Below, piece after piece: positions 15,460 through 23,283 of a stretch of 32,404 bases of DNA. The notes beneath the pieces are model-generated. The model did no database searches, was not told the DNA's origin, and was given only the letters and a program-made list of their open reading frames with translations. The first letter of the stretch is position 1. Each line of letters opens with the position of its first letter. The stretch is taken from contig JACQVB010000018.1 in assembly GCA_016209985.1 (NCBI GenBank), forward strand, positions 1-32,404, read 5' to 3'. A program made the position numbers and the translations under genes. Source of the DNA: Gemmatimonadota bacterium. GTDB taxonomy: Bacteria; Gemmatimonadota; Gemmatimonadetes; Gemmatimonadales; GWC2-71-9.

Positions 15460-16491
15460 ATGCGCTGGAAGTCTTTTGGCCGGTCCGGCCTCAAAGTCAC
15501 CGAGCTCTGCCTCGGTACCATGACGCTCGCGGGGCAGGCCGACGAGCAGGCCAGCTTCGCGATTCTCGACGCGGCCTGGGAGGGCGGCATCCGTTTCCTC
15601 GATACCGCCGATTGCTACCCCATACCCATCGAGGTCGAGACCGGCGGCCGCACCGAGTCCCTTCTGGGTCGTTGGATGGCCGAGCGACAAAACCGGGGCG
15701 ATCTGGTGCTCGCGACGAAAGCCTATTTCGCGATGGGCCGGCTTCCGCTGCATCGCGGGAACTCCCGGCTCCATTTGCGCAAAGCCTGCGAGGCTTCGCT
15801 CCGGCGGCTGCAGACCGACTACATCGACCTTTATCTCTGCCACGGCTGGGATGAGACCGTTCCCGTTGCCGAGACGATCGATGCGCTCGAGGCATTGCGG
15901 CGAGAAGGGAAGATCCTCTACGCCGGCATCTCCAACGTCCGGGTGCCGGAGGTGACGGCGGCGCTGCTCGAGGCGCACCGGTTGGGAGTGACCGGCTTCG
16001 ACGGGCTCCAGCCCCGGTACAACCTGCTGTATCGCGAGCTGGAGGATTCGCTCTTTCCGCTGGCCCGCAGCCAGGGGCTCGGCATCATGGTGTACAACCC
16101 GCTCGCCGGCGGGCTCCTCACCGGTAAACACCGGCCCGGTGCGGCGCCTGCCGAAGGAACCCGCTTCACGTTGGGAAGCTCGGGTGACGCCTACCGCGCG
16201 CGCTACTGGCACGACCGGCTGCTCACTGAGTCCGCCCGCCTGCACGGTGTCGCGGCCCAGCATGGTATCTCGCTGGTCACGGCGGCGATCGCCTGGACGC
16301 TCGCGAAAGCGGACATCAGCAGCGCCATCGTCGGCGTCAGCCGGGCGGTGCAGCTCGCCGACCAGCTCCGGGCCACGGAAATCACCCTGCCGGCCGAGTT
16401 GCAGAAAGAGCTGGACGCGGTATGGTACGCGTTGCCACGAAGACCACAGGAAAAGGATCCCCGCATCTCCGACTTCTATGGAACGGTCTAA
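15460..16491 (+). CDS. Aldo/keto reductase
   Basis: This encodes a 343-residue NADPH-dependent oxidoreductase with the (beta/alpha)8 AKR fold. The catalytic tetrad is visible: D48 (FLDTADCYP), Y53, K87 (LATKAYF) and H128 (LYLCHGWD). The N-terminus (MRWKSFGRSGLKVTELCLGTM) and the C-terminal cofactor block (SSAIVGVSRAVQLADQL) are typical of the YajO/Tas-like branch. In vivo substrates of such enzymes are rarely predictable. ATG 15460 follows the 9-nt array. The TAA (16489-16491) is one base before the ATG of the S9 peptidase gene, so the two form an operon. Confidence 0.92.
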   Translation: MRWKSFGRSGLKVTELCLGTMTLAGQADEQASFAILDAAWEGGIRFLDTADCYPIPIEVETGGRTESLLGRWMAERQNRGDLVLATKAYFAMGRLPLHRGNSRLHLRKACEASLRRLQTDYIDLYLCHGWDETVPVAETIDALEALRREGKILYAGISNVRVPEVTAALLEAHRLGVTGFDGLQPRYNLLYRELEDSLFPLARSQGLGIMVYNPLAGGLLTGKHRPGAAPAEGTRFTLGSSGDAYRARYWHDRLLTESARLHGVAAQHGISLVTAAIAWTLAKADISSAIVGVSRAVQLADQLRATEITLPAELQKELDAVWYALPRRPQEKDPRISDFYGTV

Positions 16492-16492
16492 C

Positions 16493-18991
16493 ATGTCTTC
16501 TGCTCGAGTCTCTTCCGGACACATTCTCTGGCTGGTTCCGGCGCTGCTCACTGCGGGCTCCCTTGCCGCCCAGGAACCGTACCTCAAGCCGCCGGCCGTC
16601 GTGGAACAGATTCTCGACGCGCCCCGGCCGCCGACACCGGTTCCCTCACCGGACGGAAAGCGGATCCTGCTTGCCGAGCCGACCTCGCTGCCGGGCATCG
16701 CCGACCTGGCGCAGCCGATGCTTCGTCTGGCCGGTCTGCGGATCAATCCCAATACCAGTGGACCCCATTTGCCCGTGGGATACCGCGCGCTGGTATTGCA
16801 CGACCTGGCAACCGGGAAAGAACGACGGCTGGTGACGCCGGCCGGGGCGCGCATCCAGTCGCCTCGCTGGTCGCCCGACGGCCGGCATCTGGCGTTCACC
16901 ACCACCACGCAGGAGGGAATCGACCTGTGGATCGCCGATATCCGCACCGGTGAGGCCCATTCGCTCACTCCGCGCCGGCTGAACGCGGTCACTGGGGAGC
17001 CATGCGACTGGCAGCCCAGCTCGGCGCAGCTCCTCTGTCAGTTCATTCCCGATGGGCGACAGGCGGCGCCCAGGGAGCCCGCGGTTCCGATCGGGCCGAT
17101 CGTGCAACGCAGCGAAGGCAAGGCCGCGCCGGCGGCGACGTACGAGGACCTGCTCGCGTCGCCCTATGACGAGGACCTGTTCGAGTACTACGCGACCGCC
17201 CAGGTGACCCGGGTGGATATCGCCACCGGTGCGCGTACCAAGCTCGGCGCTCCGGGGATCTATCTGGATGTGGACCCCTCACCCGGCGGGAATGCGATCC
17301 TGGTGGCGCGTGCGCTCCGGCCCTTCTCCTATCTGGTGCCGCTGGGCGCGTTCGCGCAGGAGGTGGAAGTCTGGAACCGGGACGGCACCAGGATCCACAC
17401 GGTGGCGAAGCTTCCGGTGGGAGAAGGCGTACCGGTGGACGGGGTTCGCACCGGCCCCAGACAGATCCAGTGGCGAAGCGGCGAGCCGGCGACCTTGATC
17501 TACGTCGAAGCGCTGGACGGCGGAGACAACCGGCGCGCCGCGGAGTTCCGCGACCGGGTGGTCGAGATCGCACAGCCGTACACGCAGGAGCGCGAGCTGG
17601 CGCGGCTCAACTTCCGCTTCACCAGGATCGTCTTCGCCCGGGACGGCTCGGCACTGCTGACGGAGACGGAGAGGCGTACGCGTCATACCCGTACGTGGAT
17701 GCTCTCGTCGTCCCCGTCCTCCCTCCCGCAGAGCCTGCCCCGAGCAGAGCGAGAGCCTGCCCTGAGCGGAGCGAAGGGGGAAGAGGGGAAGGGAAATCGC
17801 AGGCTGTTGTTTGACCGTTCCTCCGAGGATCGCTACAGCGATCCCGGAACGCCGGTCACCACCCGCGACGCGGTGGGGGACCTGGTGCTGCTGCAGCCGG
17901 AGGATCGAAACTGGATCTACCTGTCCAGTGCCGGAGCGTCGCCCGCCGGTGATCGGCCGTTTCTCGACCGCCGCAATCTCCAAACCGGGAAGACCGAGCG
18001 CATCTGGCAGTCCGGGTCGGACAGCTACGAGCAGCTGGCCGCAGTGCTCGATCCGGACGCGCGCCAACTGGTCATCCGGCAGGAGAGCCGCACCACGCCG
18101 CCCAACTTCGTGCTGCGCGATACGCGAACCGACGCGCTCAAGCGCATCACGGACCTCAAGCCGCCGGTGGCGGAGTTGGCCAACGTGCGACGGGAGCTGG
18201 TCAAGTACCGGCGGGCGGATGGGATCGATCTCTCGGGCACGCTGTACTATCCGCTGGACTACCGGGAGGGCCAGAAGGTGCCGGTAATCTTCTGGGTGTA
18301 CCCTTCGGAATTCGCGACCGCGTCGGCCGCGAGCCAGGTGCGGGGCAGTGACAATACGTTCGTCTGGCCCACCGGAGCGTCCCAACTTTTCCTGCTGACG
18401 CAGGGGTACGCGGTGCTGGACAACCCGTCACTTCCGGTGATTGGCGGGGACACGGCGAACGACACCTATGTAGATCAGACGGTCGCGGGGGCCAGGGCGG
18501 CGGTGGAGTATCTCATCCAGCGCGGCATCGCCGATGGCAATTTCGGGGTGGGGGGGCACAGCTACGGCTCTTTTACCACCGCCAACCTGTTAGCCCACTC
18601 TGAGCTGTTCAAGGCGGGGGTCGCGCGTAGCGGGGCCTTCAACCGCACGCTCACGCCTTTCGGCTTTCAGAACGAGCGCCGCACCTACTGGGAGGCCCGC
18701 GACGTATATCTCAGGATGATGCCGTTCAATGCCGCCGATTCCATCAATGAGCCGATCCTGTTGATTCACGGAATGGTGGATGACAACTCGGGCACCTTCC
18801 CGATCCAATCGGAACGGATGTACCTGGCGCTCAAGGGACTCGGCGCAACGGTCGAGTATGTGCAGCTACCCAACGAGGCACACGGATATCTGGCGCGCGA
18901 GACCGTGGGGGACGTCGTGGCTAGAATGATTCAGTGGTATGACAAATACGTAAAAAGCGGTGTTAGGAAAGTGTCGCTGAAGGGTCGGTAA
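16493..18991 (+). CDS. S9 family serine peptidase, glutamyl endopeptidase (CGEP)-like
   Basis: This encodes 832 residues. A signal peptide (SSGHILWLVPALLTAGSLAAQ) predicts export. A beta-propeller (~40-560) with WSPDGRHLAFTT-type turns precedes an alpha/beta-hydrolase domain. The catalytic triad is S690 (GGHSYGSF), D763 (HGMVDDNSGT) and H797 (NEAHGY). The blocks LRINPNTSGPH near the N-terminus and NRTLTPFGFQNE after the nucleophile match plant and bacterial glutamyl endopeptidases of S9. ATG 16493 is preferred; ATG 16478 in frame adds five residues and overlaps the preceding gene. Residues ~413-435 are encoded by a 22-nt direct repeat and look inserted. The terminal KGR and stop come from the 10-nt repeat at 18981. 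Confidence 0.93.
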   Translation: MSSARVSSGHILWLVPALLTAGSLAAQEPYLKPPAVVEQILDAPRPPTPVPSPDGKRILLAEPTSLPGIADLAQPMLRLAGLRINPNTSGPHLPVGYRALVLHDLATGKERRLVTPAGARIQSPRWSPDGRHLAFTTTTQEGIDLWIADIRTGEAHSLTPRRLNAVTGEPCDWQPSSAQLLCQFIPDGRQAAPREPAVPIGPIVQRSEGKAAPAATYEDLLASPYDEDLFEYYATAQVTRVDIATGARTKLGAPGIYLDVDPSPGGNAILVARALRPFSYLVPLGAFAQEVEVWNRDGTRIHTVAKLPVGEGVPVDGVRTGPRQIQWRSGEPATLIYVEALDGGDNRRAAEFRDRVVEIAQPYTQERELARLNFRFTRIVFARDGSALLTETERRTRHTRTWMLSSSPSSLPQSLPRAEREPALSGAKGEEGKGNRRLLFDRSSEDRYSDPGTPVTTRDAVGDLVLLQPEDRNWIYLSSAGASPAGDRPFLDRRNLQTGKTERIWQSGSDSYEQLAAVLDPDARQLVIRQESRTTPPNFVLRDTRTDALKRITDLKPPVAELANVRRELVKYRRADGIDLSGTLYYPLDYREGQKVPVIFWVYPSEFATASAASQVRGSDNTFVWPTGASQLFLLTQGYAVLDNPSLPVIGGDTANDTYVDQTVAGARAAVEYLIQRGIADGNFGVGGHSYGSFTTANLLAHSELFKAGVARSGAFNRTLTPFGFQNERRTYWEARDVYLRMMPFNAADSINEPILLIHGMVDDNSGTFPIQSERMYLALKGLGATVEYVQLPNEAHGYLARETVGDVVARMIQWYDKYVKSGVRKVSLKGR
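17731..17774 (+). repeat. 22-nt direct repeat inside the S9 peptidase gene
   Basis: 17731-17752 and 17753-17774 are two adjacent copies of GAGCCTGCCC(C/T)GAGC(A/G)GAGCGA, followed by purine-rich GGGGAAG-like repeats to ~17790. The unit resembles dispersed CTGAGCG-type repeats seen in several bacterial phyla (from memory, not searched). It encodes a low-complexity insertion in the propeller. Confidence 0.85.
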
Positions 18992-19024
18992 GAGTCGGTA
19001 AGAGTCGGTAAGGGTCGGTAAGGG
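18981..19024 (+). repeat. 10-nt tandem array (GGGTCGGTAA family), second locus, left arm
   Basis: Four decamers (AGGGTCGGTA, AGAGTCGGTA twice, AGGGTCGGTA) occupy 18981-19020. The first supplies the last codons and TAA of the S9 peptidase. The matching opposite-strand arm lies ~0.84 kb away at 19861-19930. Confidence 0.92.
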
Positions 19025-19050
19025 GTTGTCGCGCATGCTTTGGGTACGGC

Positions 19051-19461
19051 ATGCAGGTATTTGGTGTCTCAGAGGCGTTGTTCCGTCCGCAATTTGCCTC
19101 CGTGTCCGCGCTCCCATTTCAGCGGCTGGTCGCCTGGCAAGCCTGTCATGCACTCACCTTGGCGATCTATGCCGCCACGGACCGGTTCCCCAGAGAAGAG
19201 CGCTACGGGTTGACTTCCCAGGCGCGCAGGGCGGCGTTTTCGGCTGAGGCCAATATCGCGGAGGGTTCAGCGAAGCACGGGAAGCGTGAGTGTCGCAGGT
19301 TTCTGGATATCTCGATTGGTTCGTTGAGCGAACTTGCTTGCGCCTTGTTGCTGTCACGTGATCGTGGCTATCTCAGCGAGAAAGATTGGGCGAGGTTGGA
19401 GCGGATTCGAGGCCGGGCGGGTTTCTTGACGTGGCGTTTGTACGATTCGCTTCGCCACTAG
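19051..19461 (+). CDS. Four helix bundle protein (S23/IVS-encoded family)
   Basis: This encodes 136 residues. From ~22 onwards it matches the four-helix-bundle family first known from 23S rRNA intervening sequences and related to Avd of diversity-generating retroelements. The matching blocks are FQRLVAWQACHALTLAIY, FPREERYGLTSQARRAAFSAEANIAEG, ECRRFLDISIGSLSEL and, at the end, RLYDSLRH. The first ~18 residues after ATG 19051 are not conserved-looking; a GTG at 19102 (VSALPFQRL) is an alternative start. Members form pentameric nucleic-acid-binding barrels, but their cellular role is unsettled. The gene sits between two inverted arms of a 10-nt repeat and is less GC-rich than its neighbours. 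Its stop overlaps that of the convergent gene in a shared CTAG. Confidence 0.88.
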   Translation: MQVFGVSEALFRPQFASVSALPFQRLVAWQACHALTLAIYAATDRFPREERYGLTSQARRAAFSAEANIAEGSAKHGKRECRRFLDISIGSLSELACALLLSRDRGYLSEKDWARLERIRGRAGFLTWRLYDSLRH

Positions 19462-19838
19462 CTTTTCCCCCTCATCGTCCAGACCTCGATTCCACCCTTG
19501 TCGCCCACGTAACTGCTCGCCGCCCAGCCGGTTAGTCCCACGATGATCGACGCGAGAATTGCCGAGCCAAGTCCGGATACATGAAACGAAGGCATGAACC
19601 ACGCCACCAAGAGAATCATCATTCCATTGATTACAAAAATGAAAAGGCCGAGTGTTAAGAGCGTGAATGGTAGGGTGAGCAGAATGACCACCGGCCGGAC
19701 GAATGCGTTGACTATCCCCAGAAGAGCAGCGGCGATAAAGAGGGGAAGGGCGCCATCGAAGCTGATTCCCGAGAGCAGCAAATCGGCGAGCCAGAGGCCA
19801 AAAGCCGTCATGAGGAGCCGGGCAAAGAAGCCACGCAT
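19458..19838 (-). CDS. YvlD/DUF360-type phage holin family membrane protein
   Basis: This encodes 126 residues with four hydrophobic helices: LLMTAFGLWLADLLL, LPLFIAAALLGIVNAFV, PFTLLTLGLFIFVINGMMILLVAWF and a last one near 100-113. The NAFVRPVVILLTLPFTLLTLG block is the signature of the mycobacterial-type phage holin/YvlD family. In Bacillus, YvlD is linked to envelope stress. These proteins are usually chromosomal and not evidence of a phage. The start is ATG 19838. It converges on the four-helix-bundle gene with a 4-base overlap. It lies inside the pair of inverted 10-nt arrays. Confidence 0.9.
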   Translation of the reverse strand: MRGFFARLLMTAFGLWLADLLLSGISFDGALPLFIAAALLGIVNAFVRPVVILLTLPFTLLTLGLFIFVINGMMILLVAWFMPSFHVSGLGSAILASIIVGLTGWAASSYVGDKGGIEVWTMRGKS

Positions 19839-19860
19839 GGTTGGAATATAGGCGGTGACA

Positions 19861-19930
19861 ACCCTTCCCGACTCTTACCAGCTCTTACCGTCCCTTACCG
19901 ACCCTTACCGACCCTTACCGACTTTCACCG
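19861..19930 (-). repeat. 10-nt tandem array (GGGTCGGTAA family), second locus, right arm
   Basis: Seven decamers on the opposite orientation (ACCCTTCCCG, ACTCTTACCA, GCTCTTACCG, TCCCTTACCG, ACCCTTACCG twice, ACTTTCACCG). Read on the minus strand they end the symporter gene with GAA AGT CGG TAA. Confidence 0.92.
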
Positions 19931-21168
19931 CCACTTGAGGACCACCGCGCTACTATCACCGCCACCGTCATGTCGGAAGCGAGAATCAGCGCGCTCTTGA
20001 ACATGTCGGGAATAGCGTCAATCGCGATGAGGATCCCGATGCCTTCCACCGGCAGCCCGATCGCCGCATAGATCGGCGCCTGGATCAGCAATCCTCCGCT
20101 GGGGATTCCCGGCGTGCTGGCATTCAGGAGGATCGATGCCGCGGCGACGGTGGCGAGCTGTGAGGGCGCGAGGTCGATGCCGTAGAGCTGGGCCACGAAC
20201 TGAGCGCCCAGGGTCCAGTAGATCGGACTGGTAAACTTGAACACCGAGATCGCGAACGGCAGCACGAAGCCGGTCACCTCGGCCGGCAGATGCAGGACGT
20301 CCCGGGCTCCTTCGATGAGTGCCGGGAGTGCCGTCAGCGAAGAACGCGAAGTGAAGCCCACCACCTGTGCCGGGAACACCGCTCGGGCGAAGGTGCGAAG
20401 CGACACCCGTCCCGCAATAGTGGCGAAAAGGTAAAGGCCGATTCCGGCCACCAGCGCCAGCACCACCGCCAGCCCCACGTAATAGCCCAGCGCCGCGCCC
20501 AGCGTGCCGGAGCCGAGCCGCGCGCTCACCACGAACGCCAGGGCGAACACACCGAGCGGCGTCAGCTTGAGAATCCAGCGAATCAGAATCAGCAGCGCTT
20601 CCAGGATGGCCTCGAAGAAGCGCAGGGTGACGGCCCGCGCCGCCGGTTCCAACCGGGTGAGTGCAAACGCGAACGTGACGGTGAAGACGATGACCGGCAG
20701 CAGGGTGCCATCGGCCGCGGCCTTGATGGGGTTCACCGGAATGAGGGAGACCAGCCACGTTCTCCAGGAAATGTCCGCCGCGTTGGCAGGCTGGAGATGC
20801 GCGCTGGCGCGCAGCGCCGCGGTGCTTGCGGGATCGAGTACCAGGGGCCGGAAGGCGAAGGGAGCGACGACGGCGGTGAATGCCGCCGCCGCTATCAGCA
20901 GCACCAGAAACAAGGCGACCGATTGCGCCCCTAAGCGGCCCACCCGCTTGGCGCTTGCCGCCGATGCCACCCCGGTCACCAGGAGCGACACGACCAGGGG
21001 AATCACGGTCATCCTGATGGCGTTGATCCACAGGGTGCCGACCGGCTCGATCAAGGGCACGAGCCTTTGCAACGTGGCGATTGCGCCCAGGGCCAGCCCG
21101 AGGAGCAGGCCCCAGAACGCCCGGGCGGTGGGAGAGAACAGTCCGGCGGCGCGTGGCTGCCTGGGCAT
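19915..21168 (-). CDS. Dicarboxylate/amino acid:cation symporter (DAACS, SLC1-type)
   Basis: This encodes a 417-residue secondary transporter of the glutamate/dicarboxylate family with ~8 helices and two re-entrant hairpins. The hairpin 1 region carries a serine-rich block (FTSRSSLTALPALIEGA). Hairpin 2 is ASTPGIPSGGLLI. The last helix, normally DxxRTxxNVxGD, reads AIDAIPDMFKSALILASDMTVA, so the substrate-selecting Arg and the Asn are not conserved as usual. The transported solute is therefore uncertain. ATG 21168 has AGGA 9 bases upstream; the open frame continues far upstream but that part overlaps the ABC-F gene in another frame. The C-terminal ESR and TAA are encoded by the 10-nt repeat. 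Confidence 0.92.
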   Translation of the reverse strand: MPRQPRAAGLFSPTARAFWGLLLGLALGAIATLQRLVPLIEPVGTLWINAIRMTVIPLVVSLLVTGVASAASAKRVGRLGAQSVALFLVLLIAAAAFTAVVAPFAFRPLVLDPASTAALRASAHLQPANAADISWRTWLVSLIPVNPIKAAADGTLLPVIVFTVTFAFALTRLEPAARAVTLRFFEAILEALLILIRWILKLTPLGVFALAFVVSARLGSGTLGAALGYYVGLAVVLALVAGIGLYLFATIAGRVSLRTFARAVFPAQVVGFTSRSSLTALPALIEGARDVLHLPAEVTGFVLPFAISVFKFTSPIYWTLGAQFVAQLYGIDLAPSQLATVAAASILLNASTPGIPSGGLLIQAPIYAAIGLPVEGIGILIAIDAIPDMFKSALILASDMTVAVIVARWSSSGGESR

Positions 21169-21187
21169 TGGACATCCTTTATTAGGT

Positions 21188-21215
21188 CCTGGGCCTTGGG
21201 TCTTAGATCTTGGGC
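21188..21215. repeat. Degenerate 7-nt tandem array (CTTGGGY) at the ABC-F stop
   Basis: Four heptamers (CCTGGGC, CTTGGGT, CTTAGAT, CTTGGGC) fill most of the gap between the ABC-F and symporter genes. The TAA of the ABC-F gene (21205-21203) lies inside the third unit. Confidence 0.7.
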
Positions 21216-23158
21216 GAGAGCGCCTCCAGCTCCTCGCCGGTACGGGTCCAGCGCTCGATAGCCGACGTGAGGTCGCCTTTGAGCGTCTCGAGCTTCTCCC
21301 CCAGCCGCTTGGCCTCCTCGACGCCGCCCCGGCGGGTATAGAGAGACGGGTCTTCCAGCACCGCGGTGAGCCGGGCGATTTCCGTTTCGAGCTTGGCCAC
21401 TTTCGCTTCCGCGTCTTCCAGCGCCCGCTGCACGCGACGCAGCTTCTTCGCGGTGTCGTCCCGATCGATGCTCGCCGGCTGTCGCGATCGCTCCACCCGC
21501 TGTTTCTCATGGACCCGAAGCAGGGCCTCTTCTTCCTGCGCCCGCACCCGGGCCGCGTGCTCGCGCTCGGCGCTCACCTCTTCCCATTCGGCGAAGCCGC
21601 CGGGGAAATCAGTGATGCGGCGGTGGTGGAGAACCCAGACCCGACCGGTCAATGCGCGAAGCAGCTCGCGGTCGTGACTCACCAGGACAACGGTGCCTCC
21701 ATAGCCCTCGATCGCGTCTTCCAGCGCTTCGATCGACTCCACGTCGAGATGGTTGGTCGGCTCGTCCAGCACCAGCAGGTTGGCGCGAGAGAGCATGAGC
21801 ATGGCCAGGGCCACCCGGGCTCGCTCGCCGCCGGAGAGGGTCTCAGTGCCTCGTTGTACCTCGTCCCCGGAGAAGCCGAAACGGCCGAGATGTCCCTGGA
21901 TCAGTCGCCGCTCCCAGGTGGGCCGCAAATCCGCGATGCAGTCGTACAGCGAGCGGCCGAGCGGGACTTGCGAGAGATCCTGCCGGTAGTAACCGGCGGT
22001 GATGGACCCGCCGACCGCGAGCTCTCCGGCCGCTACCGGGTGCTGGCCAAAGAGGGCGCGGAGCAGAGTGGATTTGCCCGACCCGTTGGGACCGACGAGT
22101 CCGACGAACTCGCCCCGCTGCACCGTGCCGCTGAAGCGCTCGATCAGGGCGCGGCCCCCCGCCTCGACCGTCACGTTCTTCGCGGTGATGACCTGATCGC
22201 CGCCGCGTCCGGAGACGTCGAATCGCAGCGCCATGGCGTCTTCGGCGGTTACTGGCGCGCTCAGACGCGGCAATCGGGCCAGGCGCGTGCGCCGGCCTTT
22301 GGCCTGGCGGCTGTTCTGGCCCGCGATGTTGCGGGCGATGTAGTCCGTCTCATGCGCGATGGTGCGCTGCTGCTGTTGAAACGCGCGTTGTTGCGCCAGC
22401 CGGCGTTCCGCGCGCTGGGCGACGAAGGCCTGGTAGCTGCCGGTGTACGGGATTGCGGTTCCACCCTCGAAATGAAGCACGTGGTCCACGGTGGCGGCGA
22501 GGAAGGCGCGATCGTGGCTCACCAGCATCACGGTTTTGTCGATGCCGGTGAGGTACTCCTCCAGCCAGCGCGTGGTCTCCAGGTCGAGGTGGTTGGTGGG
22601 CTCGTCCAGCAGCAGGACATCGGCGTCGGCCATCAGCTGGCGTGCGAGGCCCAAACGGCCCCGCTCGCCACCCGAGAGCGCGGTGAGGGGAAGGGTGCGC
22701 GACTGCTCCGGATCGAAGCCCAGGCCGTGCAGCACGGCATCTACCCGGGAGGTGAGAGCATAGCCGCCGTCGCGCTCGAAGCGCTCGAGGTCGTGCCCGT
22801 AGCGCGCCAGCGCCGCTTCCGACGCATCGTGCGCCAGCGCCGCGGACTGCTCCACCAGTGACCGTTCCAGCCGGAGCAGCTCGGCCAGACCGCCGGCCGC
22901 GGCCTCCCAGACGGTGACGGCCTCGCCGAAATCCCGATGCTGCTCCAGCAGGGAGACCGTGAGTCCCGACTGCCGGGTCGTGACACCGCGGGTGGGCGTC
23001 ATCTCGCCCGTGATCAGACGGAACAGTGTGGTCTTTCCGGTTCCGTTCCGGCCGACCACACCCCAGCGTTCGCCGCCGGAGACGGTAAATGTGACATCCG
23101 AGAAGACGGTAGTCGCACCGAAGTCGACGCCGGCGGATCCGAAGACGAGTTGAGTCAT
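21203..23158 (-). CDS. ABC-F family ATP-binding cassette protein (Uup-like)
   Basis: This encodes a 651-residue cytosolic protein with two ABC ATPase domains and no membrane part. Walker A motifs are GRNGTGKTT (36-44) and, in the second half, GPNGSGKST. Signature motifs are LSGGERGRLGLA and LSGGERARVALA. Walker B is LLLDEPTNHLD and LVLDEPTNHLD. The inter-domain linker (P-site tRNA-interaction motif region) contains the basic RNIAGQNSRQAKGRRTRLARL. A C-terminal coiled coil (~560-650) is as in Uup. ABC-F proteins act at the ribosome E site, relieving stalled or drug-bound ribosomes. ATG 23158 gives MTQLVFGSAGVDFG; an open frame continues upstream through repeat DNA and is discarded. Confidence 0.95.
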   Translation of the reverse strand: MTQLVFGSAGVDFGATTVFSDVTFTVSGGERWGVVGRNGTGKTTLFRLITGEMTPTRGVTTRQSGLTVSLLEQHRDFGEAVTVWEAAAGGLAELLRLERSLVEQSAALAHDASEAALARYGHDLERFERDGGYALTSRVDAVLHGLGFDPEQSRTLPLTALSGGERGRLGLARQLMADADVLLLDEPTNHLDLETTRWLEEYLTGIDKTVMLVSHDRAFLAATVDHVLHFEGGTAIPYTGSYQAFVAQRAERRLAQQRAFQQQQRTIAHETDYIARNIAGQNSRQAKGRRTRLARLPRLSAPVTAEDAMALRFDVSGRGGDQVITAKNVTVEAGGRALIERFSGTVQRGEFVGLVGPNGSGKSTLLRALFGQHPVAAGELAVGGSITAGYYRQDLSQVPLGRSLYDCIADLRPTWERRLIQGHLGRFGFSGDEVQRGTETLSGGERARVALAMLMLSRANLLVLDEPTNHLDVESIEALEDAIEGYGGTVVLVSHDRELLRALTGRVWVLHHRRITDFPGGFAEWEEVSAEREHAARVRAQEEEALLRVHEKQRVERSRQPASIDRDDTAKKLRRVQRALEDAEAKVAKLETEIARLTAVLEDPSLYTRRGGVEEAKRLGEKLETLKGDLTSAIERWTRTGEELEALSPKI

Positions 23159-23190
23159 GGCGGACAGGAAAGTAGCATCAGTCGCAGCGG

Positions 23191-23283
23191 GGGCGGTAAA
23201 GGGCGGTAGAGGGCGGTAGAGGGCGGTAAAGGGCGGAAAGGCGGTCCTCCACCGCTGATGGCTGATGGCTGATGGCTGACGGC
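23191..23283. repeat. Double tandem array: 10-nt (GGGCGGTARA x5) then 7-nt (GCTGATG x4)
   Basis: GGGCGGTAAA/GGGCGGTAGA decamers run 23191-23240, the last degenerate. After 13 bases, GCTGATG heptamers run 23254-23281 and abut the TGA (23286-23284) of the aldo/keto reductase. Here the two arrays have different units and no inverted partner. The array lies in the 5' leader of the ABC-F gene. Confidence 0.9.

Noticed and set aside
15139-16992. 617-codon open frame on the minus strand across the aldo/keto reductase
   Set aside because: It is antisense to a gene with intact catalytic residues; long antisense frames are common in GC-rich DNA.
19458-19838. Prophage fragment suggested by the phage-holin-family name
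   Set aside because: YvlD/DUF360 proteins are widespread chromosomal genes and no other phage gene is present.
20504-22861. 785-codon plus-strand open frame over the symporter and ABC-F genes
   Set aside because: It is antisense to two clear protein families and has no recognisable domain.
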